This document shows positions 17,746-28,424 of a stretch of DNA of 64,000 nt, piece by piece. Below the pieces are notes generated by a model, which made no database searches, had not been told where the DNA came from, and saw only the letters and a list, made by a program, of their open reading frames with translations. The DNA is from an uncultured Bartonella sp. (GTDB taxonomy: Bacteria; Pseudomonadota; Alphaproteobacteria; Rhizobiales; Rhizobiaceae). The position numbers were made by a program, and so were the translations under genes. Where the stretch lies: positions 310,001 through 374,000 of the forward strand of contig CAMLBF010000002.1 in the NCBI GenBank assembly GCA_946478235.1. The letters are read 5' to 3'. Position 1 is the stretch's first letter. Every line of letters starts with the position of its first letter.

Positions 17746-18194
17746 TAGGCTTTTTTCTCCCAACGACGGTCTTCTGTCTGTTGCCAGTACGTCAATTTAT
17801 GATCCTGTGCTTTGTAAGCTTTCCACTGCTCACGTGTTTGGGATAATAATTCTGCATCATGTCCATCAAACATGACAACCAAACGGTCATATTTATCCGC
17901 ATCAAGGCAATTGGCGCCCTCAACCAAAAACCTAACTTGAGCCTGATTAGGGTTTTCATCACCAGTGGTTAAATAAACAGGTTGCAGATCAGCATATGGC
18001 TCTCTTTCTGTACCATGCCCGATAAATGAATCATCGGAATAGACCCACAAATGCGCGTCCATTGCATCGCGCCGCTCCTCACTCATAAATTGTATAACAA
18101 CTTTCCAATCACGAGCAAGCGAACGCTCAATGAGGCCAGGCAAAGCCTCATCAAGCGTTGATTGGGTTAAATGATAAAATAAGATTTCTGCCAA
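17745..18194 (-). CDS. holC: DNA polymerase III chi subunit
   Basis: HolC (chi) links the clamp loader to single-strand-binding protein at the replication fork. The N-terminus AEILFYHLTQSTLDEALPGL and the central segment DWKVVIQFMSEERRDAMDAHLWVY with DSFIGHG are family features. The start is probably TTG at 18194: it lies one base after the pepA stop, GAGG is 6 bases upstream, and the product then begins at the conserved AEILFYHL. Longer GTG-started frames would overlap pepA. The 149-residue length is normal. pepA-holC pairing is common in Proteobacteria. Confidence 0.92.
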   Translation of the reverse strand: MAEILFYHLTQSTLDEALPGLIERSLARDWKVVIQFMSEERRDAMDAHLWVYSDDSFIGHGTEREPYADLQPVYLTTGDENPNQAQVRFLVEGANCLDADKYDRLVVMFDGHDAELLSQTREQWKAYKAQDHKLTYWQQTEDRRWEKKA

Positions 18195-18195
18195 A

Positions 18196-19683
18196 TCACG
18201 CCTCGTAGTAATCACGGATTAGTCGATCCAGCAATCGCACACCAAAACCAGCGCCCCAAGAGCGGTTATACTCGTTTTCGGGTGAGTTCATTGCCGTTCC
18301 TGCAATATCAAGATGAGCCCAAGAAACATCACCAACAAAGCGCTTCAAAAACTGTGCAGCGGTAATTGAACCTGCCAACCGACCACAGCTATTGCGCATA
18401 TCGGCAACTTTCGAATCCACAATCTTGTCATAAGTATCATTGAGTGGCATGCGCCAAACTTTTTCTCCAGTTTTTTGTCCTGTTTCAAAAAGCTGTTCTG
18501 CCAATGTGTCATCATTACTGAACAATCCGGCATGATCTGAACCCAATGCAACCATAATAGCGCCGGTCAAAGTTGCCAAATTGATCATAATTTTTGGAGC
18601 AAAGTTTTCTTTTGTATACCAAAGAGCGTCCGCTAATACCAACCGTCCCTCCGCATCGGTATTGATGACCTCAATTGTTTGTCCTGACATGGACGTGACA
18701 ACATCCCCTGGCCGTTGCGCATTTCCATCTGGCATATTTTCAACGATCCCGATGACACCAACAACATTTACCTTAGCTTTTCTTAAGCTCAAAGATTTCA
18801 TAAGGCCAACAACAGCAGCAGCACCACCCATATCGCCCTTCATATCTTCCATACCGGCACCCGGTTTCAAAGAGATACCACCCGAATCAAAAACAACACC
18901 TTTACCCACAAAAGCTAAGGAAGACTCTTTCGATTTTCCGCCTTGCCATTGCATAACAGCCAAATAAGGAGGACGTTTGGAACCGCGCGCAACCCCAAGC
19001 AAAGCGCCCATGCCAAGCTTCTTCATCTCTTTTTCTTCGATAATGTCGACCTTGACACCAAATTCTGTAAGCTTTTTTACCTGTTCAACGAGCTCGTCTG
19101 TTCCTAAAATATTAGCTGGCTCATTAACTAGATTGCGAGCCAATATTACTGCATCACTTAAGTTATTCGACCGCTCAATCAATGCTTTACCAGCATCGGA
19201 ATTTTCTAAAAGAATCGTTATCTTTGGTGATTTTGTTTTCGTTTCAGATTGTGATTGCGCTGTTTTATAGCGATCGAATTTATAATCACGTAGACGTAAC
19301 CCAGCGACAAAATCTACAATATTGTCTTCTTGTAACTTTTCGCCTGCAATCGTCAGGCAAATATTGGCTTGCTGTGCCTCGCCTATTGCACCACGTGCTG
19401 CGCCGCCAAGTTTTACCCAATCGTCTTTATCAAGCTTGGAACTGTCCCCAATGCCTAAAACAATTAAACGGTCAAAACCCTTTTGCCCATCGCAAACCTC
19501 ATCGACATAGTCGCACTTTTTTCCCTCAAATTTGCGAACAGAAACAATCCGCTCAATAAGCGCTTTCCCGACGATCTTTTCTGCTTCGAACGCAACATGC
19601 CCTTTATGATCCAATAGAACCACAAACACGCCCTTTTTAGGTGCCGAAATTGCACCGCTTTCAATAGTAATTGTCTTTGACAT
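18196..19683 (-). CDS. pepA: Cytosol aminopeptidase (leucyl aminopeptidase, M17)
   Basis: PepA is a hexameric two-metal aminopeptidase of the cytosol; in some bacteria it also binds DNA. The metal and catalytic residues lie in VGKGVVFDSGGISLKPG (Lys and Asp) and in NTDAEGRLVLADAL, the M17 signature. SCGRLAGSITAAQFLKRFV and WAHLDIAGTAM complete the C-terminal domain. The start is set at the ATG at 19683, which has AGGAAT 8-9 bases upstream; the frame is open 22 codons further without support. The product is 495 residues. Confidence 0.96.
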   Translation of the reverse strand: MSKTITIESGAISAPKKGVFVVLLDHKGHVAFEAEKIVGKALIERIVSVRKFEGKKCDYVDEVCDGQKGFDRLIVLGIGDSSKLDKDDWVKLGGAARGAIGEAQQANICLTIAGEKLQEDNIVDFVAGLRLRDYKFDRYKTAQSQSETKTKSPKITILLENSDAGKALIERSNNLSDAVILARNLVNEPANILGTDELVEQVKKLTEFGVKVDIIEEKEMKKLGMGALLGVARGSKRPPYLAVMQWQGGKSKESSLAFVGKGVVFDSGGISLKPGAGMEDMKGDMGGAAAVVGLMKSLSLRKAKVNVVGVIGIVENMPDGNAQRPGDVVTSMSGQTIEVINTDAEGRLVLADALWYTKENFAPKIMINLATLTGAIMVALGSDHAGLFSNDDTLAEQLFETGQKTGEKVWRMPLNDTYDKIVDSKVADMRNSCGRLAGSITAAQFLKRFVGDVSWAHLDIAGTAMNSPENEYNRSWGAGFGVRLLDRLIRDYYEA

Positions 19684-20033
19684 AATAAAATATTCCTGCC
19701 TTCTAATAACAAATTCTAGCGATGCGCCGTGTTTTTTCCGAAAAAGCAATCATGCACAAAACGCTTTGGTATAATGAGCACTGTTTTTAAGTTCTTCAAG
19801 TTTAACCGTGCTTTTTTTATCACTTTTATAAATTGATGTGTCCTCCGACTTGAAACATGGCACCGATTTGTGGCAAAAGGCACTCATTAGTACTTTGTTA
19901 ACTAATTTCATTCGTCTCTTGTTAGTTTTGACATGATAGCTCAAAAGAGACCGTTTGAGATGGGTATTTAGTATAGTATACAATACTGTATTTGATTTGT
20001 TTTGAAACTTGTATGAGGATGTGAACTCTATCT
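19684..20033. promoter_or_regulatory. Divergent promoter region between pepA and lptF
   Basis: About 350 bases with no credible gene lie between divergently transcribed pepA and lptF. A candidate lptF promoter is TTGAGA (19955-19960), a 16-base spacer and TATACA (19977-19982). The match is moderate and the spacing slightly short. Confidence 0.35.
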
Positions 20034-21224
20034 ATGCGCATTATTGAGCAATACATCCTACGGCGCGTCTTTATGCTTTTTGCAGCGGTTCTGATTGCAT
20101 CTGTTGGAATCAGCTGGACTGTTCAAGTATTGGCAAAGATCAATTACTTGACGACAAGTGGTCAGACATTTCTCGCTATTTTACAATTTTCATCGCTATT
20201 TATTCCTTCAGCGATTCCTTTGGTTATTCCTTTTGCGCTGGTTATTGCCATTGCACAAACCTTATCCACAATGAATCAGGATTCAGAGCTCGTTGTTATT
20301 AATGCATCCGGCGCTCCAAGAAATACTGTTTGGAAACCTATTCTTTTACTTGCTGTGCTTGCTGCACTCTTTTCATTTTTCATCGCCAATTTTGTAACGC
20401 CGCAAGCGCGCTTAACAATGCGTGAAATGGTAGCAACAGCGCATGCTGATCTTATTAACGCCTTCATACAAGAAGGTAGTTTTCGCGAATTGACCACAAA
20501 TCTTTATATGGAAATTGGCCAACGCAATGATGATGGCACAATTGGCCGTCTATTTATTGCCGATCAGAGAGATCCGAATACAGATCTATTCTACTATGCG
20601 GTGGATGGTTCCGTTATTAGCAATAGTAAAGGCGATTTTCTTGTTCTGAATAATGGTGAAGTTCAACGGCGTGATAATCAAAAAGGTGATGTATCGATCA
20701 TCAAATTCGGTACATATACGTTTAACCTAGGCGAGTTTACCGCAAGTGATGGGACGCCAACCATATTTCCTAAAGATAGACCCCTTCTCTATTTGATGCA
20801 TCCAGACGCAAATGATCCCTATTATCAACGGCGTCCATTGCAATATACAGCAGAAATACATCGTCGCTTTACAGAATGGCTTTATCCTATTGTGTTTGCA
20901 CTTATAGCCTTGGCGGTTGCAGGTGACGCACGCTCTCATAGACAAGCGCGCATTTCCGCTTCGTTTTCTGCTATTTCACTGTCGCTTCTGGTTTATTGGC
21001 TTGGATATTTCTTCGGGGATCGTGCTGATAGTGATTTGGCTTACGTGCCATTATTATATATTTTGCCGCTCGGCATCAGTGCGTTCATTCTATTTATGTT
21101 TATAACCAATCGTAAAATGTCGCTGCCTGATAAGTTTAACGACAAACTCAATAACATTTCTGATTGGGTAAAATCAAAATTCAAATTTCGTACACAAAGC
21201 AGTAATGATGGGGGAACGCCATGA
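20034..21224 (+). CDS. lptF: LPS export ABC transporter permease LptF
   Basis: LptF and LptG form the inner-membrane channel of the LptB2FGC machine that extracts lipopolysaccharide. The 396-residue protein has the YjgP/YjgQ layout: three N-terminal membrane helices, a periplasmic beta-jellyroll (about 130-265) and three C-terminal helices. The N-terminal RIIEQYILRRVF and the coupling segment SELVVINASGA are typical. The stop overlaps the lptG start by 4 bases (ATGA), so translation is coupled. lptF-lptG-lptD-surA-pdxA-rsmA is a standard alphaproteobacterial order. Confidence 0.95.
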   Translation: MRIIEQYILRRVFMLFAAVLIASVGISWTVQVLAKINYLTTSGQTFLAILQFSSLFIPSAIPLVIPFALVIAIAQTLSTMNQDSELVVINASGAPRNTVWKPILLLAVLAALFSFFIANFVTPQARLTMREMVATAHADLINAFIQEGSFRELTTNLYMEIGQRNDDGTIGRLFIADQRDPNTDLFYYAVDGSVISNSKGDFLVLNNGEVQRRDNQKGDVSIIKFGTYTFNLGEFTASDGTPTIFPKDRPLLYLMHPDANDPYYQRRPLQYTAEIHRRFTEWLYPIVFALIALAVAGDARSHRQARISASFSAISLSLLVYWLGYFFGDRADSDLAYVPLLYILPLGISAFILFMFITNRKMSLPDKFNDKLNNISDWVKSKFKFRTQSSNDGGTP

Positions 21225-22312
21225 TCGGTTGGACTCTCGGACGTTACTTCTTTATGCGGTACGTAAAGATTACTGCATATTTTCTATTGGGTATATTTGT
21301 CCTCGCTCTTTTAATGGACTTTACAGAAAATGCCGGTCGGCTTGCAGGTCTTCCGGGATATTCTGCTTTGGGTGCCCTTACAATGTCAGCGCTTCGTATA
21401 CCCTTTATTATGCAGCAACTTTTTCCATTTGTAGCCCTATTTTCAGCGATGGCGACATTAATTTCGCTTAATCGTAAAATGGAATTGGTGATTGCACGTT
21501 CAATTGGTGTTTCAGCGTGGCAATTTCTTATGCCAGCGTGTCTCGGTGCTTTCTTATTCGGTGTTATTGCTGTGGTTATCGTTAACCCACTTGCTGCATG
21601 GGGAACCAGCCAATCAGAACAATTATTGGCCAATTGGAAAGGCGATGACGCCCAAACGCCGGCGAATAGCAATCGTATTCCTTGGCTTACCCAAAGAACT
21701 GATGCTGGTGTTACTACAATTGGTGCGAAAGCTGTTGCAGATAAGGGGCTTACGCTTATCGATGCGACCTTCGTTGAATATAATTCAGATGGAACGGTAA
21801 ATGATTGGCTTAATACCAATCAGGCAAAACTGACAAATGGTGCATGGGTTTTAACAAATGGAACACGGTATAAAGCCGGACATGAGCCACAAAAATTTTC
21901 AGAACTTAAAGTAGCCACTCATTTGCGTCCGGAATTTGTGGAAGATCGTCTTGCTGATCCAGCAGCGATTCCTTTCTATGAATTGCCACGTAAAATTGAA
22001 ATAGCGCGTTCTTTTGGCTACTCTGCCAATGTTTTTGATATGCAATTACAATCTCTGATTGCATTACCGGCGCTATTAATTGCAATGACATTGATTGCAG
22101 CAACGGTTACTTTAAAATTTGTGCGATTTGGACAGTCTGGAATGCTGATTCTGGGTGGCATCATTGCTGGGTTCGTGCTTTATGTAGTTTCGGTTCTTGT
22201 GCAGGCTTTTGGTAAGGTGGGGTATGTTCCGCCTGCTGTGGCAGCGTGGGTGCCGGTTGTTATAGCTTTATTTTTTGGTATCTCCTTTTTGTTGCATAAA
22301 GAGGATGGCTAG
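21221..22312 (+). CDS. lptG: LPS export ABC transporter permease LptG
   Basis: The partner permease of LptF, 363 residues, with the same architecture of three helices, a periplasmic jellyroll and three helices. The N-terminus IGWTLGRYFFMRYVKIT and the coupling helix region KMELVIARSIGVSAWQF support the assignment. GGGGGAACGCC precedes the ATG, and the start overlaps the lptF stop. Its stop codon is immediately followed by the GTG start of lptD with no spacer, so inner- and outer-membrane parts of the Lpt machine are made from one message. Confidence 0.95.
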   Translation: MIGWTLGRYFFMRYVKITAYFLLGIFVLALLMDFTENAGRLAGLPGYSALGALTMSALRIPFIMQQLFPFVALFSAMATLISLNRKMELVIARSIGVSAWQFLMPACLGAFLFGVIAVVIVNPLAAWGTSQSEQLLANWKGDDAQTPANSNRIPWLTQRTDAGVTTIGAKAVADKGLTLIDATFVEYNSDGTVNDWLNTNQAKLTNGAWVLTNGTRYKAGHEPQKFSELKVATHLRPEFVEDRLADPAAIPFYELPRKIEIARSFGYSANVFDMQLQSLIALPALLIAMTLIAATVTLKFVRFGQSGMLILGGIIAGFVLYVVSVLVQAFGKVGYVPPAVAAWVPVVIALFFGISFLLHKEDG

Positions 22313-24697
22313 GTGAAACGATTGAATAGTGGAATAACAATTTCAAAAAGCCTAAAGGCATTGGCAATCACAACCGCATTGGGGTGTGTGATGGGCTTGG
22401 GTGCAACAAATTTTGTGTACGCACAAGATTTTAATGCTCTCTCAGCAACGCACAAAACAGATCCTAATGCACGTATGTTATTGTCTGCTGATGAGCTAGT
22501 TTATGACCGTGATGCCAATACCGTCACAGCACAAGGCAATGTAAGAATAGAATATGACGGTAACCGAATCGTTGCACGTAAAGTAACATACAACCAGAAA
22601 ACCGGTCGCGTTATGGCGGAAGGTGAAGTAGAAGTCGTTCAACCGGACGGCAGCAAACTTTATGCAGACCAGATCGATATGACAGACGATTTGGGCGAAG
22701 GTTTTGTTAACTCCTTGCGGGCAGAAACACCTGACAACACACGTTTTGCAGCAGAAAGTGCCGAGCGTAGTGGTGGGCAAATGACCGTGTTTAATCGCGG
22801 CGCCTATACAGCTTGTGAGCCCTGCTACTATAAACCAGATCGCGATGTTTTATGGCAGATAAAAGCCAAGAAAATTATTTGGAATGGTGCAACCAAAACT
22901 ATGCGTTTTGAAGACAGCCATTTTGAATTTTTTGGTATGCCGATTGCATGGTTTCCGGTATTTGAAATGCCGGATCCTACAGTCAAACGTAAAACCGGTG
23001 TTTTAGCTCCGAGTTTTATGTATAATAAGGATCTGGGGTTTGGAATACGCAATTCCTATTTTTGGAATTTGGCACCAAATTACGATTTTACCCTTTCAGC
23101 GACAGGTTATACCAACCAAGGTCTTTTAACAGAAGGTGAATGGCGTCATCGCTTGGAGACCGGAACGTATAATATCCGGTTTGCTCATATATATCAGGCC
23201 AATCCAGATGATTTTGATGCCGGTTCAATCGATAGGCTGAATGACAACCGTTATATGGTTGCCACAAAAGGTGATTTCCGGATCAATTCAAATTGGACAT
23301 ATGGCTGGAACATATTAGCCCAATCGGACAGAAATTTTAGCCGTACTTACAATTTGGAAGGTTATAAGGACGACGTTTTCCGCTCACAAGTTTATCTTAA
23401 TGGTTTAGCGGGCAGAAATTACTTTGATATGCGCTTCTATCATTTTGAAGTGCAGGATTCGATGACGAAAGATAATCCGAGTGAACGTTATACCCGTCAG
23501 CCTTGGGTATTGCCTCGTATTGATTATTCTTTCACGCCAGACGAGTCAGTTTATGGTGGCGAGTTTACTTTCCATACCAATGTGCAAACCATATATCGCG
23601 ATCGCGCAGATTTTGCCTTTGCTGATTGGCAAGGAAAGCCACTTGACACCGCCCGTCTTGCCGGCATGTCAGGCACAAATTTCCGCTTAACATCAGATGT
23701 TGAGTGGAAGAGAAGTTTTATCACGCAAGGTGGTTTGGTTATAACACCAATTCTTGCATTACGGGGTGATGGTATCGGCACTGATGCAAATGGAAGCTAT
23801 GGCGGATATACATCAGAAGGCACCTATCGTAATGTTGATATTGAATCCGGTGCATTCCGCGGCATGGCAACAGCCGGATTAGAACTGCGTTATCCACTGT
23901 TGTTTACTGCAGGCAATACAACACATATCCTTGAGCCTATGGCGCAAATATTTGTGCGCAATAATGAGCAATATACTGGTCGCTTACCAAATGAGGATGC
24001 ACAAAGCTTCGTATTTGATGCAACAACATTATTTGAGCGTGACAAGTTTTCTGGTTATGATCGCCTAGAGGGTGGCACTCGCTCCAATGTCGGTTTACGT
24101 TATTCCGGAAACTTGAATAATGGCTGGTCACTATATGGATTGGTTGGTCAATCGTTCCAACTATTTGGCAAAAATTCCTATAATGCGAAAGACTTTGTAA
24201 GCGTTGGAGCCGATTCTGGCCTCGAAACCGCGCGCTCTGATTATGTTGCCATGCTTGGTGCAAGCGACGAAAACGGTTTTGCAATGGCTTCACGCGGACG
24301 CTTTGATGACGAAACCGGTTCGATCCGACGTGGTGAACTGGAAGTTTCGAAGAATTGGTCGCGCATTTGGGCGTCATCACAATATGCCTATATTCGAAGT
24401 CAGCCAGATTATGGTTACAAACAAGACCGTCAGGAAGTTTCCTTACAATCCGGTTATAAGTTTACTGATCACTGGTCAGTCAACGCCAATACAAGTTATG
24501 ACCTTGTTTCAGACACACTCGTTAAAATTGGCGGTAGTTTGAATTATCTTGATGAATGTTTTGGTTTGAATCTCGGCTATCAACAAACGAGAAATCCATG
24601 GGAAAATGAACCATCGCACACGTTTGGTTTCATGCTCTCATTCCGTACAGTGGCTGATATCGGAAATGGCGATATAGGCGGAGCTCTCAAGAAATAA
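22313..24697 (+). CDS. lptD: LPS-assembly protein LptD
   Basis: LptD is the outer-membrane beta-barrel that, with LptE, inserts LPS into the outer leaflet. The 794-residue protein starts with GTG directly after lptG and has a signal peptide ending near VYAQ. The N-terminal OstA jellyroll (about 55-180, LLSADELVYDRDANTVTAQGNVRIEYDG) receives LPS. The large barrel domain carries many aromatic-rich alternating strands and ends in FGFMLSFRTV. The pair in CEPCYY and a late Cys in LDECFGLNLGYQQTRNPW may form structural disulfides. Confidence 0.96.
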   Translation: MKRLNSGITISKSLKALAITTALGCVMGLGATNFVYAQDFNALSATHKTDPNARMLLSADELVYDRDANTVTAQGNVRIEYDGNRIVARKVTYNQKTGRVMAEGEVEVVQPDGSKLYADQIDMTDDLGEGFVNSLRAETPDNTRFAAESAERSGGQMTVFNRGAYTACEPCYYKPDRDVLWQIKAKKIIWNGATKTMRFEDSHFEFFGMPIAWFPVFEMPDPTVKRKTGVLAPSFMYNKDLGFGIRNSYFWNLAPNYDFTLSATGYTNQGLLTEGEWRHRLETGTYNIRFAHIYQANPDDFDAGSIDRLNDNRYMVATKGDFRINSNWTYGWNILAQSDRNFSRTYNLEGYKDDVFRSQVYLNGLAGRNYFDMRFYHFEVQDSMTKDNPSERYTRQPWVLPRIDYSFTPDESVYGGEFTFHTNVQTIYRDRADFAFADWQGKPLDTARLAGMSGTNFRLTSDVEWKRSFITQGGLVITPILALRGDGIGTDANGSYGGYTSEGTYRNVDIESGAFRGMATAGLELRYPLLFTAGNTTHILEPMAQIFVRNNEQYTGRLPNEDAQSFVFDATTLFERDKFSGYDRLEGGTRSNVGLRYSGNLNNGWSLYGLVGQSFQLFGKNSYNAKDFVSVGADSGLETARSDYVAMLGASDENGFAMASRGRFDDETGSIRRGELEVSKNWSRIWASSQYAYIRSQPDYGYKQDRQEVSLQSGYKFTDHWSVNANTSYDLVSDTLVKIGGSLNYLDECFGLNLGYQQTRNPWENEPSHTFGFMLSFRTVADIGNGDIGGALKK

Positions 24698-24800
24698 GTT
24701 TAGAAATTGACGGACTATTGGTTCGATTATTGTAGTTAAGATTTAATTGGTTATAATTAACCACCTAATTTAATGGACAGATAAGCAGAAACGAAACACA

Positions 24801-25778
24801 ATGAAGAAAATAAAATACAGCACACTGGCTTTTATATTTGCTACAACAGCATGTGTAGCAGGCATGTCTTCACAGGCGTTTTCGGCGTCAAATAAATCTG
24901 CACCACAAAATGTCCAAGCAGGACAGACGACGGTTGCCGTCATTGTCAACGGCAATGCAATCACTAATTATGATATTCAAAGACGTGCAGCATTTTTGAA
25001 GTTGCAACGCCGTCAAGGAAACCTAACAGCTCTTGCAAAAAGCGAGTTGATCGAAGAGATGCTGAAGCGCGTCGAAATGAAGAAGCGCAATATTAGTGTT
25101 TCCGATGAAGAAGTGAACAAAGCATTTTCTGGTTTTGCCGAACGTAACCATATGACGGTTGCTCAATTGACGCAAATGTTTGCGCAAACGGGTGTTACTG
25201 CCGATCACTTTAAAGACTATATCAGAACCCAAATGGGTTGGGGGCGTCTCGTTAGTGCTCGCTATCGTGCTGAGGGTGGTATCATAACCGAACAAGAAGC
25301 TGTACAACGCATGATAAAGAATGGTGGTGTTAAGCCTACTGCCAATGAATACGAGCTTCAACAGGTCATATTTGTTGTGCCATCTGATCGGCGTTCAGCT
25401 ATTCTCGGAAAAAGAAAGCAGGATGCCGAGCTTTTCCGCGCAAAATTTGCTGGTTGCGATAATTTAAAACAACAAGCAACAACCATGCTAGATGTGACTG
25501 TAAGAAATCTTGGTCGTGTGCTTGAACCACAACTTCCTGAAGAATGGGAAAAGTCAGTAAAAGCTACACCTGTTGGTCGCATGACACCACCACGAGAAAC
25601 GCCAAGAGGTGTTGAAGCCTTAGCTATTTGCGGCATTAAAAAAGTGTCAGATGACAAGGTTGCACAGCTTGTTTTTACTGTTCAAGATAATGAAAAGTCC
25701 GGTGATAAAAAAGCAGAAGACCTAAGCGCAAAATACGTCAAGGAATTGCGGGAAAAAGCTCGCATTCAAAATCCTTGA
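24801..25778 (+). CDS. SurA-like periplasmic chaperone / peptidyl-prolyl isomerase
   Basis: A periplasmic chaperone of 325 residues that likely escorts outer-membrane barrels such as LptD. A signal peptide (KKIKYSTLAFIFATTACVAG, cleavage near AFSAS) precedes a SurA N-terminal domain (VAVIVNGNAITNYDIQRR, about 48-65, then KSELIEEMLKRVEMKKR). A single divergent parvulin-like domain follows from about 190 (EYELQQVIFVVP ... ALAICGIKKV). It is clearly shorter than E. coli SurA, which has two parvulin repeats, but this single-domain form is usual in Rhizobiales. It lies between lptD and pdxA. Confidence 0.85.
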   Translation: MKKIKYSTLAFIFATTACVAGMSSQAFSASNKSAPQNVQAGQTTVAVIVNGNAITNYDIQRRAAFLKLQRRQGNLTALAKSELIEEMLKRVEMKKRNISVSDEEVNKAFSGFAERNHMTVAQLTQMFAQTGVTADHFKDYIRTQMGWGRLVSARYRAEGGIITEQEAVQRMIKNGGVKPTANEYELQQVIFVVPSDRRSAILGKRKQDAELFRAKFAGCDNLKQQATTMLDVTVRNLGRVLEPQLPEEWEKSVKATPVGRMTPPRETPRGVEALAICGIKKVSDDKVAQLVFTVQDNEKSGDKKAEDLSAKYVKELREKARIQNP

Positions 25779-26785
25779 TGTTACCACTTGTTGTTAGCAG
25801 TGGTGATCCTGCCGGAATAGGATTGGAAATAGCTTTAAAAGCTTGGTTGCTAAAGCAGTCAAATGCGATACCACCTTTTTTTATTCTTGCTGATCCGGAT
25901 GTCATAAGAAGCCGCATAGCTTTATTGGGATATGATGCAACAACAAAAGTCGTAGATCTCGATCGCGTTTGTGAAAAATTCGATAATGTTTTGCCAATCG
26001 TGGAACTTGAAAATAGACAAGTTGCTGATGTTGGACATCCCTCACCGAAAAATGCATCAGGTATTGTTGAAGCAATAGAACGTGGTGTTAATTTCATTCA
26101 CGATGGATTGGCAAGTGGTCTTGTAACTTGTCCAATTGCAAAAGCTGTTCTTTATGAAGCAGGTTTCACATTTCCCGGACATACCGAATTTTTAGCCGAT
26201 CTTGCCATGCAGTTGACCGGCAAATTCTGTCAGCCTGTCATGATGCTTGCTGGACCAGAATTGAGAACTGTACCTATTACGGTTCATATTGCCATTCAAA
26301 AGGTTCCTCAGGCTTTAACAACGGATCTTATTGTGCAAACGGCATTAATTACCGCAAATGATCTGCATAAAAGATTCGGGATAGATAATCCGAGATTAGC
26401 AATAGCAGGACTTAATCCTCACGCTGGGGAAAATGGTGCTATGGGGCTTGAAGAGCAGACTATTATCATGCCCGCTATTGATATTTTACGAAAACACGGA
26501 ATTACAATAACTGATCCTTTGCCATCCGATACAATGTTTAATGAAAGAGCACGTAAAAATTACGACGCAGCATTGTGCATGTATCATGACCAAGCGCTAA
26601 TACCGGTCAAAACAATTGGTTTTGATAATACAGTCAATGTAACATTGGGGCTACCTTTTATCCGTACATCACCAGATCATGGTACTGCATTTAATATTGC
26701 CGGCAAAGGGATAGCATCGCCAGATAGTTTCATTGCGGCATTGAAAATGGCAAGTGAACTTGCAAAAAATAGTTGCAAACAATGA
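25778..26785 (+). CDS. pdxA: 4-hydroxythreonine-4-phosphate dehydrogenase
   Basis: PdxA oxidises 4-phosphohydroxy-L-threonine in the DXP-dependent pathway to pyridoxal phosphate. Recognisable segments include [13 protein letters not shown] at the N-terminus, [24 protein letters not shown] and the metal-binding [12 protein letters not shown], followed by [14 protein letters not shown]. The ATG at 25778 overlaps the surA stop by one base. An upstream in-frame TTG is possible but adds only one residue. Length (335) is normal. The next gene, rsmA, overlaps by 4 bases, the conserved pdxA-rsmA coupling. Confidence 0.96.
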   Translation: MLPLVVSSGDPAGIGLEIALKAWLLKQSNAIPPFFILADPDVIRSRIALLGYDATTKVVDLDRVCEKFDNVLPIVELENRQVADVGHPSPKNASGIVEAIERGVNFIHDGLASGLVTCPIAKAVLYEAGFTFPGHTEFLADLAMQLTGKFCQPVMMLAGPELRTVPITVHIAIQKVPQALTTDLIVQTALITANDLHKRFGIDNPRLAIAGLNPHAGENGAMGLEEQTIIMPAIDILRKHGITITDPLPSDTMFNERARKNYDAALCMYHDQALIPVKTIGFDNTVNVTLGLPFIRTSPDHGTAFNIAGKGIASPDSFIAALKMASELAKNSCKQ

Positions 26786-27615
26786 GTATTGATACACTTC
26801 CACCGTTACGGCAGATTATAGAAAAATATGATCTGCAGGCAAAAAAGTCTCTCGGTCAAAACTTTCTTTTTGATCTTAATTTGACAACAAAAATTGCGCG
26901 ACAAGCAGGCGACTTGGAAGGCAAATCAGTATTGGAAATTGGTCCCGGCCCTGGTGGCCTTACGAGGGCATTGTTGGCATTGGGGGCAAATGTAACCGCT
27001 ATTGAACGGGATACACGTTGTCTACCGGCATTGAATGAAATTGCCGAAGCCTATCCAGATAAATTGAACATCATTTGTGGTGATGCGCTTGAGCAGGATT
27101 TTACCAAACTGTTTCCAGGCAATGACAAACCGCATATCGTTGCCAATTTACCTTATAATGTTGGCACGCAGATTTTGATAAACTGGCTATTGGTCGAACC
27201 ATGGCCACCATTTTATCAATCCATGACATTGATGTTTCAACGTGAAGTGGCAGAGCGTATTACGGCAAAGCCATCAACACCACATTATGGACGGCTGGGT
27301 GTGCTAACAAATTGGAGATGCAAATCTGCCATTGCATTTGATGTCCCACGACAGGCCTTCACACCGCCACCAAAGATTACCTCTTCTGTGGTGCATCTTG
27401 TGCCTTATGATAATCCAATCCCCTGCTCTGCCAAGGCTTTGGAAATGGTGACAAAGGCAGCATTTGGCCAACGGCGTAAAATGTTGCGCCAAAGTCTTAA
27501 AATACTTGGTGGTGAAGATCTTTTGCAAAAAGCTGCGATAGATGGAACACGACGAGCCGAAACGCTAAGCATTGAAGAATTTATCGCTTTGGCTCGCGCG
27601 CTTTCAAACCAGTAA
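26782..27615 (+). CDS. rsmA: 16S rRNA (adenine-1518/1519-N6,N6)-dimethyltransferase
   Basis: RsmA (KsgA) dimethylates two adenines in the 3' hairpin of 16S rRNA late in 30S assembly. The family opening [11 protein letters not shown], the SAM loop [16 protein letters not shown] and the catalytic NLPYNVGT are all present. A C-terminal helical domain contains [15 protein letters not shown] start at the ATG at 26782, which overlaps the pdxA stop as ATGA; the longer frame begins with TTG three codons earlier. The product is 277 residues. It closes the lptF-to-rsmA operon. Confidence 0.96.
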   Translation: MSIDTLPPLRQIIEKYDLQAKKSLGQNFLFDLNLTTKIARQAGDLEGKSVLEIGPGPGGLTRALLALGANVTAIERDTRCLPALNEIAEAYPDKLNIICGDALEQDFTKLFPGNDKPHIVANLPYNVGTQILINWLLVEPWPPFYQSMTLMFQREVAERITAKPSTPHYGRLGVLTNWRCKSAIAFDVPRQAFTPPPKITSSVVHLVPYDNPIPCSAKALEMVTKAAFGQRRKMLRQSLKILGGEDLLQKAAIDGTRRAETLSIEEFIALARALSNQ

Positions 27616-27694
27616 AACACCTGATCTGGGCTAACGAATATTTTCAAATCAATAAATTGCTATGAAAACTGGATCTATCGATCTGCCGATCCAA

Positions 27695-28363
27695 TTAGTC
27701 CAATTTTTCATTTAATAACTCGTCTACAAATGACTCGAGATAGAGACAACGTTTACGCTTTATCGTTTCTGCAAGGTGAATAGCTTTGATTGTTGAGAAG
27801 GAACGATTGAGATCCTCATTGACCAAAACATAATCATAAGACTGCCATTGTTTGATTTCACCGCGAGCATTATCAAGCCTTAGATCAATCACCTCTTTGC
27901 TATCTTCGGCACGGCGGTTTAATCGTGATTTTAATTCTTTCATCGATGGTGGAAGAATAAAAATTGACACGACATCATTGGGCATCTTTTGTTGTAGTTG
28001 TTTAGCACCCTGATAGTCGATATCAAACAACATATCGCGACCAGATGCCAAAGCCGTGTCTACGGTTTCACGCAATGTTCCATAGTAATTGCCGTGAACT
28101 TCCGCCCATTCTATCAGTTCATCATTATCGCGCTTACGTTCAAAATCTTTTTTCGAGATAAAATGATAATGTACACCGTCAACCTCACTTGCGCGACGTT
28201 GACGGGTTGTTACACTAATAGATAGGCCAAGCTCACCATCTTCTAAAAGTAGTCTTGATAGGGTTGTTTTGCCTGCGCCAGAGGGAGAAGACAATACTAG
28301 TAAAACACCGCGCCTTGGTTTTAGTATTTTTGTATTAAGCTCATGTGGCGATGCACTTGTCAT
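27695..28363 (-). CDS. gmk: Guanylate kinase
   Basis: Gmk phosphorylates GMP and dGMP. The P-loop [11 protein letters not shown] and the GMP-binding segment [20 protein letters not shown] are clear, as is the lid region with [10 protein letters not shown] begin at the ATG at 28363 because AGAGGA lies 9 bases upstream. The longest frame would overlap the end of yicC and add 23 residues that lack support. The 222-residue product has a short N-terminal extension before the P-loop, as is common in Rhizobiales. It is the last gene of the fabD-to-gmk run. Confidence 0.95.
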   Translation of the reverse strand: MTSASPHELNTKILKPRRGVLLVLSSPSGAGKTTLSRLLLEDGELGLSISVTTRQRRASEVDGVHYHFISKKDFERKRDNDELIEWAEVHGNYYGTLRETVDTALASGRDMLFDIDYQGAKQLQQKMPNDVVSIFILPPSMKELKSRLNRRAEDSKEVIDLRLDNARGEIKQWQSYDYVLVNEDLNRSFSTIKAIHLAETIKRKRCLYLESFVDELLNEKLD

Positions 28364-28424
28364 ATGTCTTTGTCCTCTGGATAATCTCATAGCAATCGAA
28401 TTGATTTTAGCGTTAAGCGAACCA

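Noticed and set aside
19750-19983. 77-codon open frame on minus upstream of pepA
   Set aside because: It lies in the divergent promoter region, with no ribosome-binding site or family resemblance.
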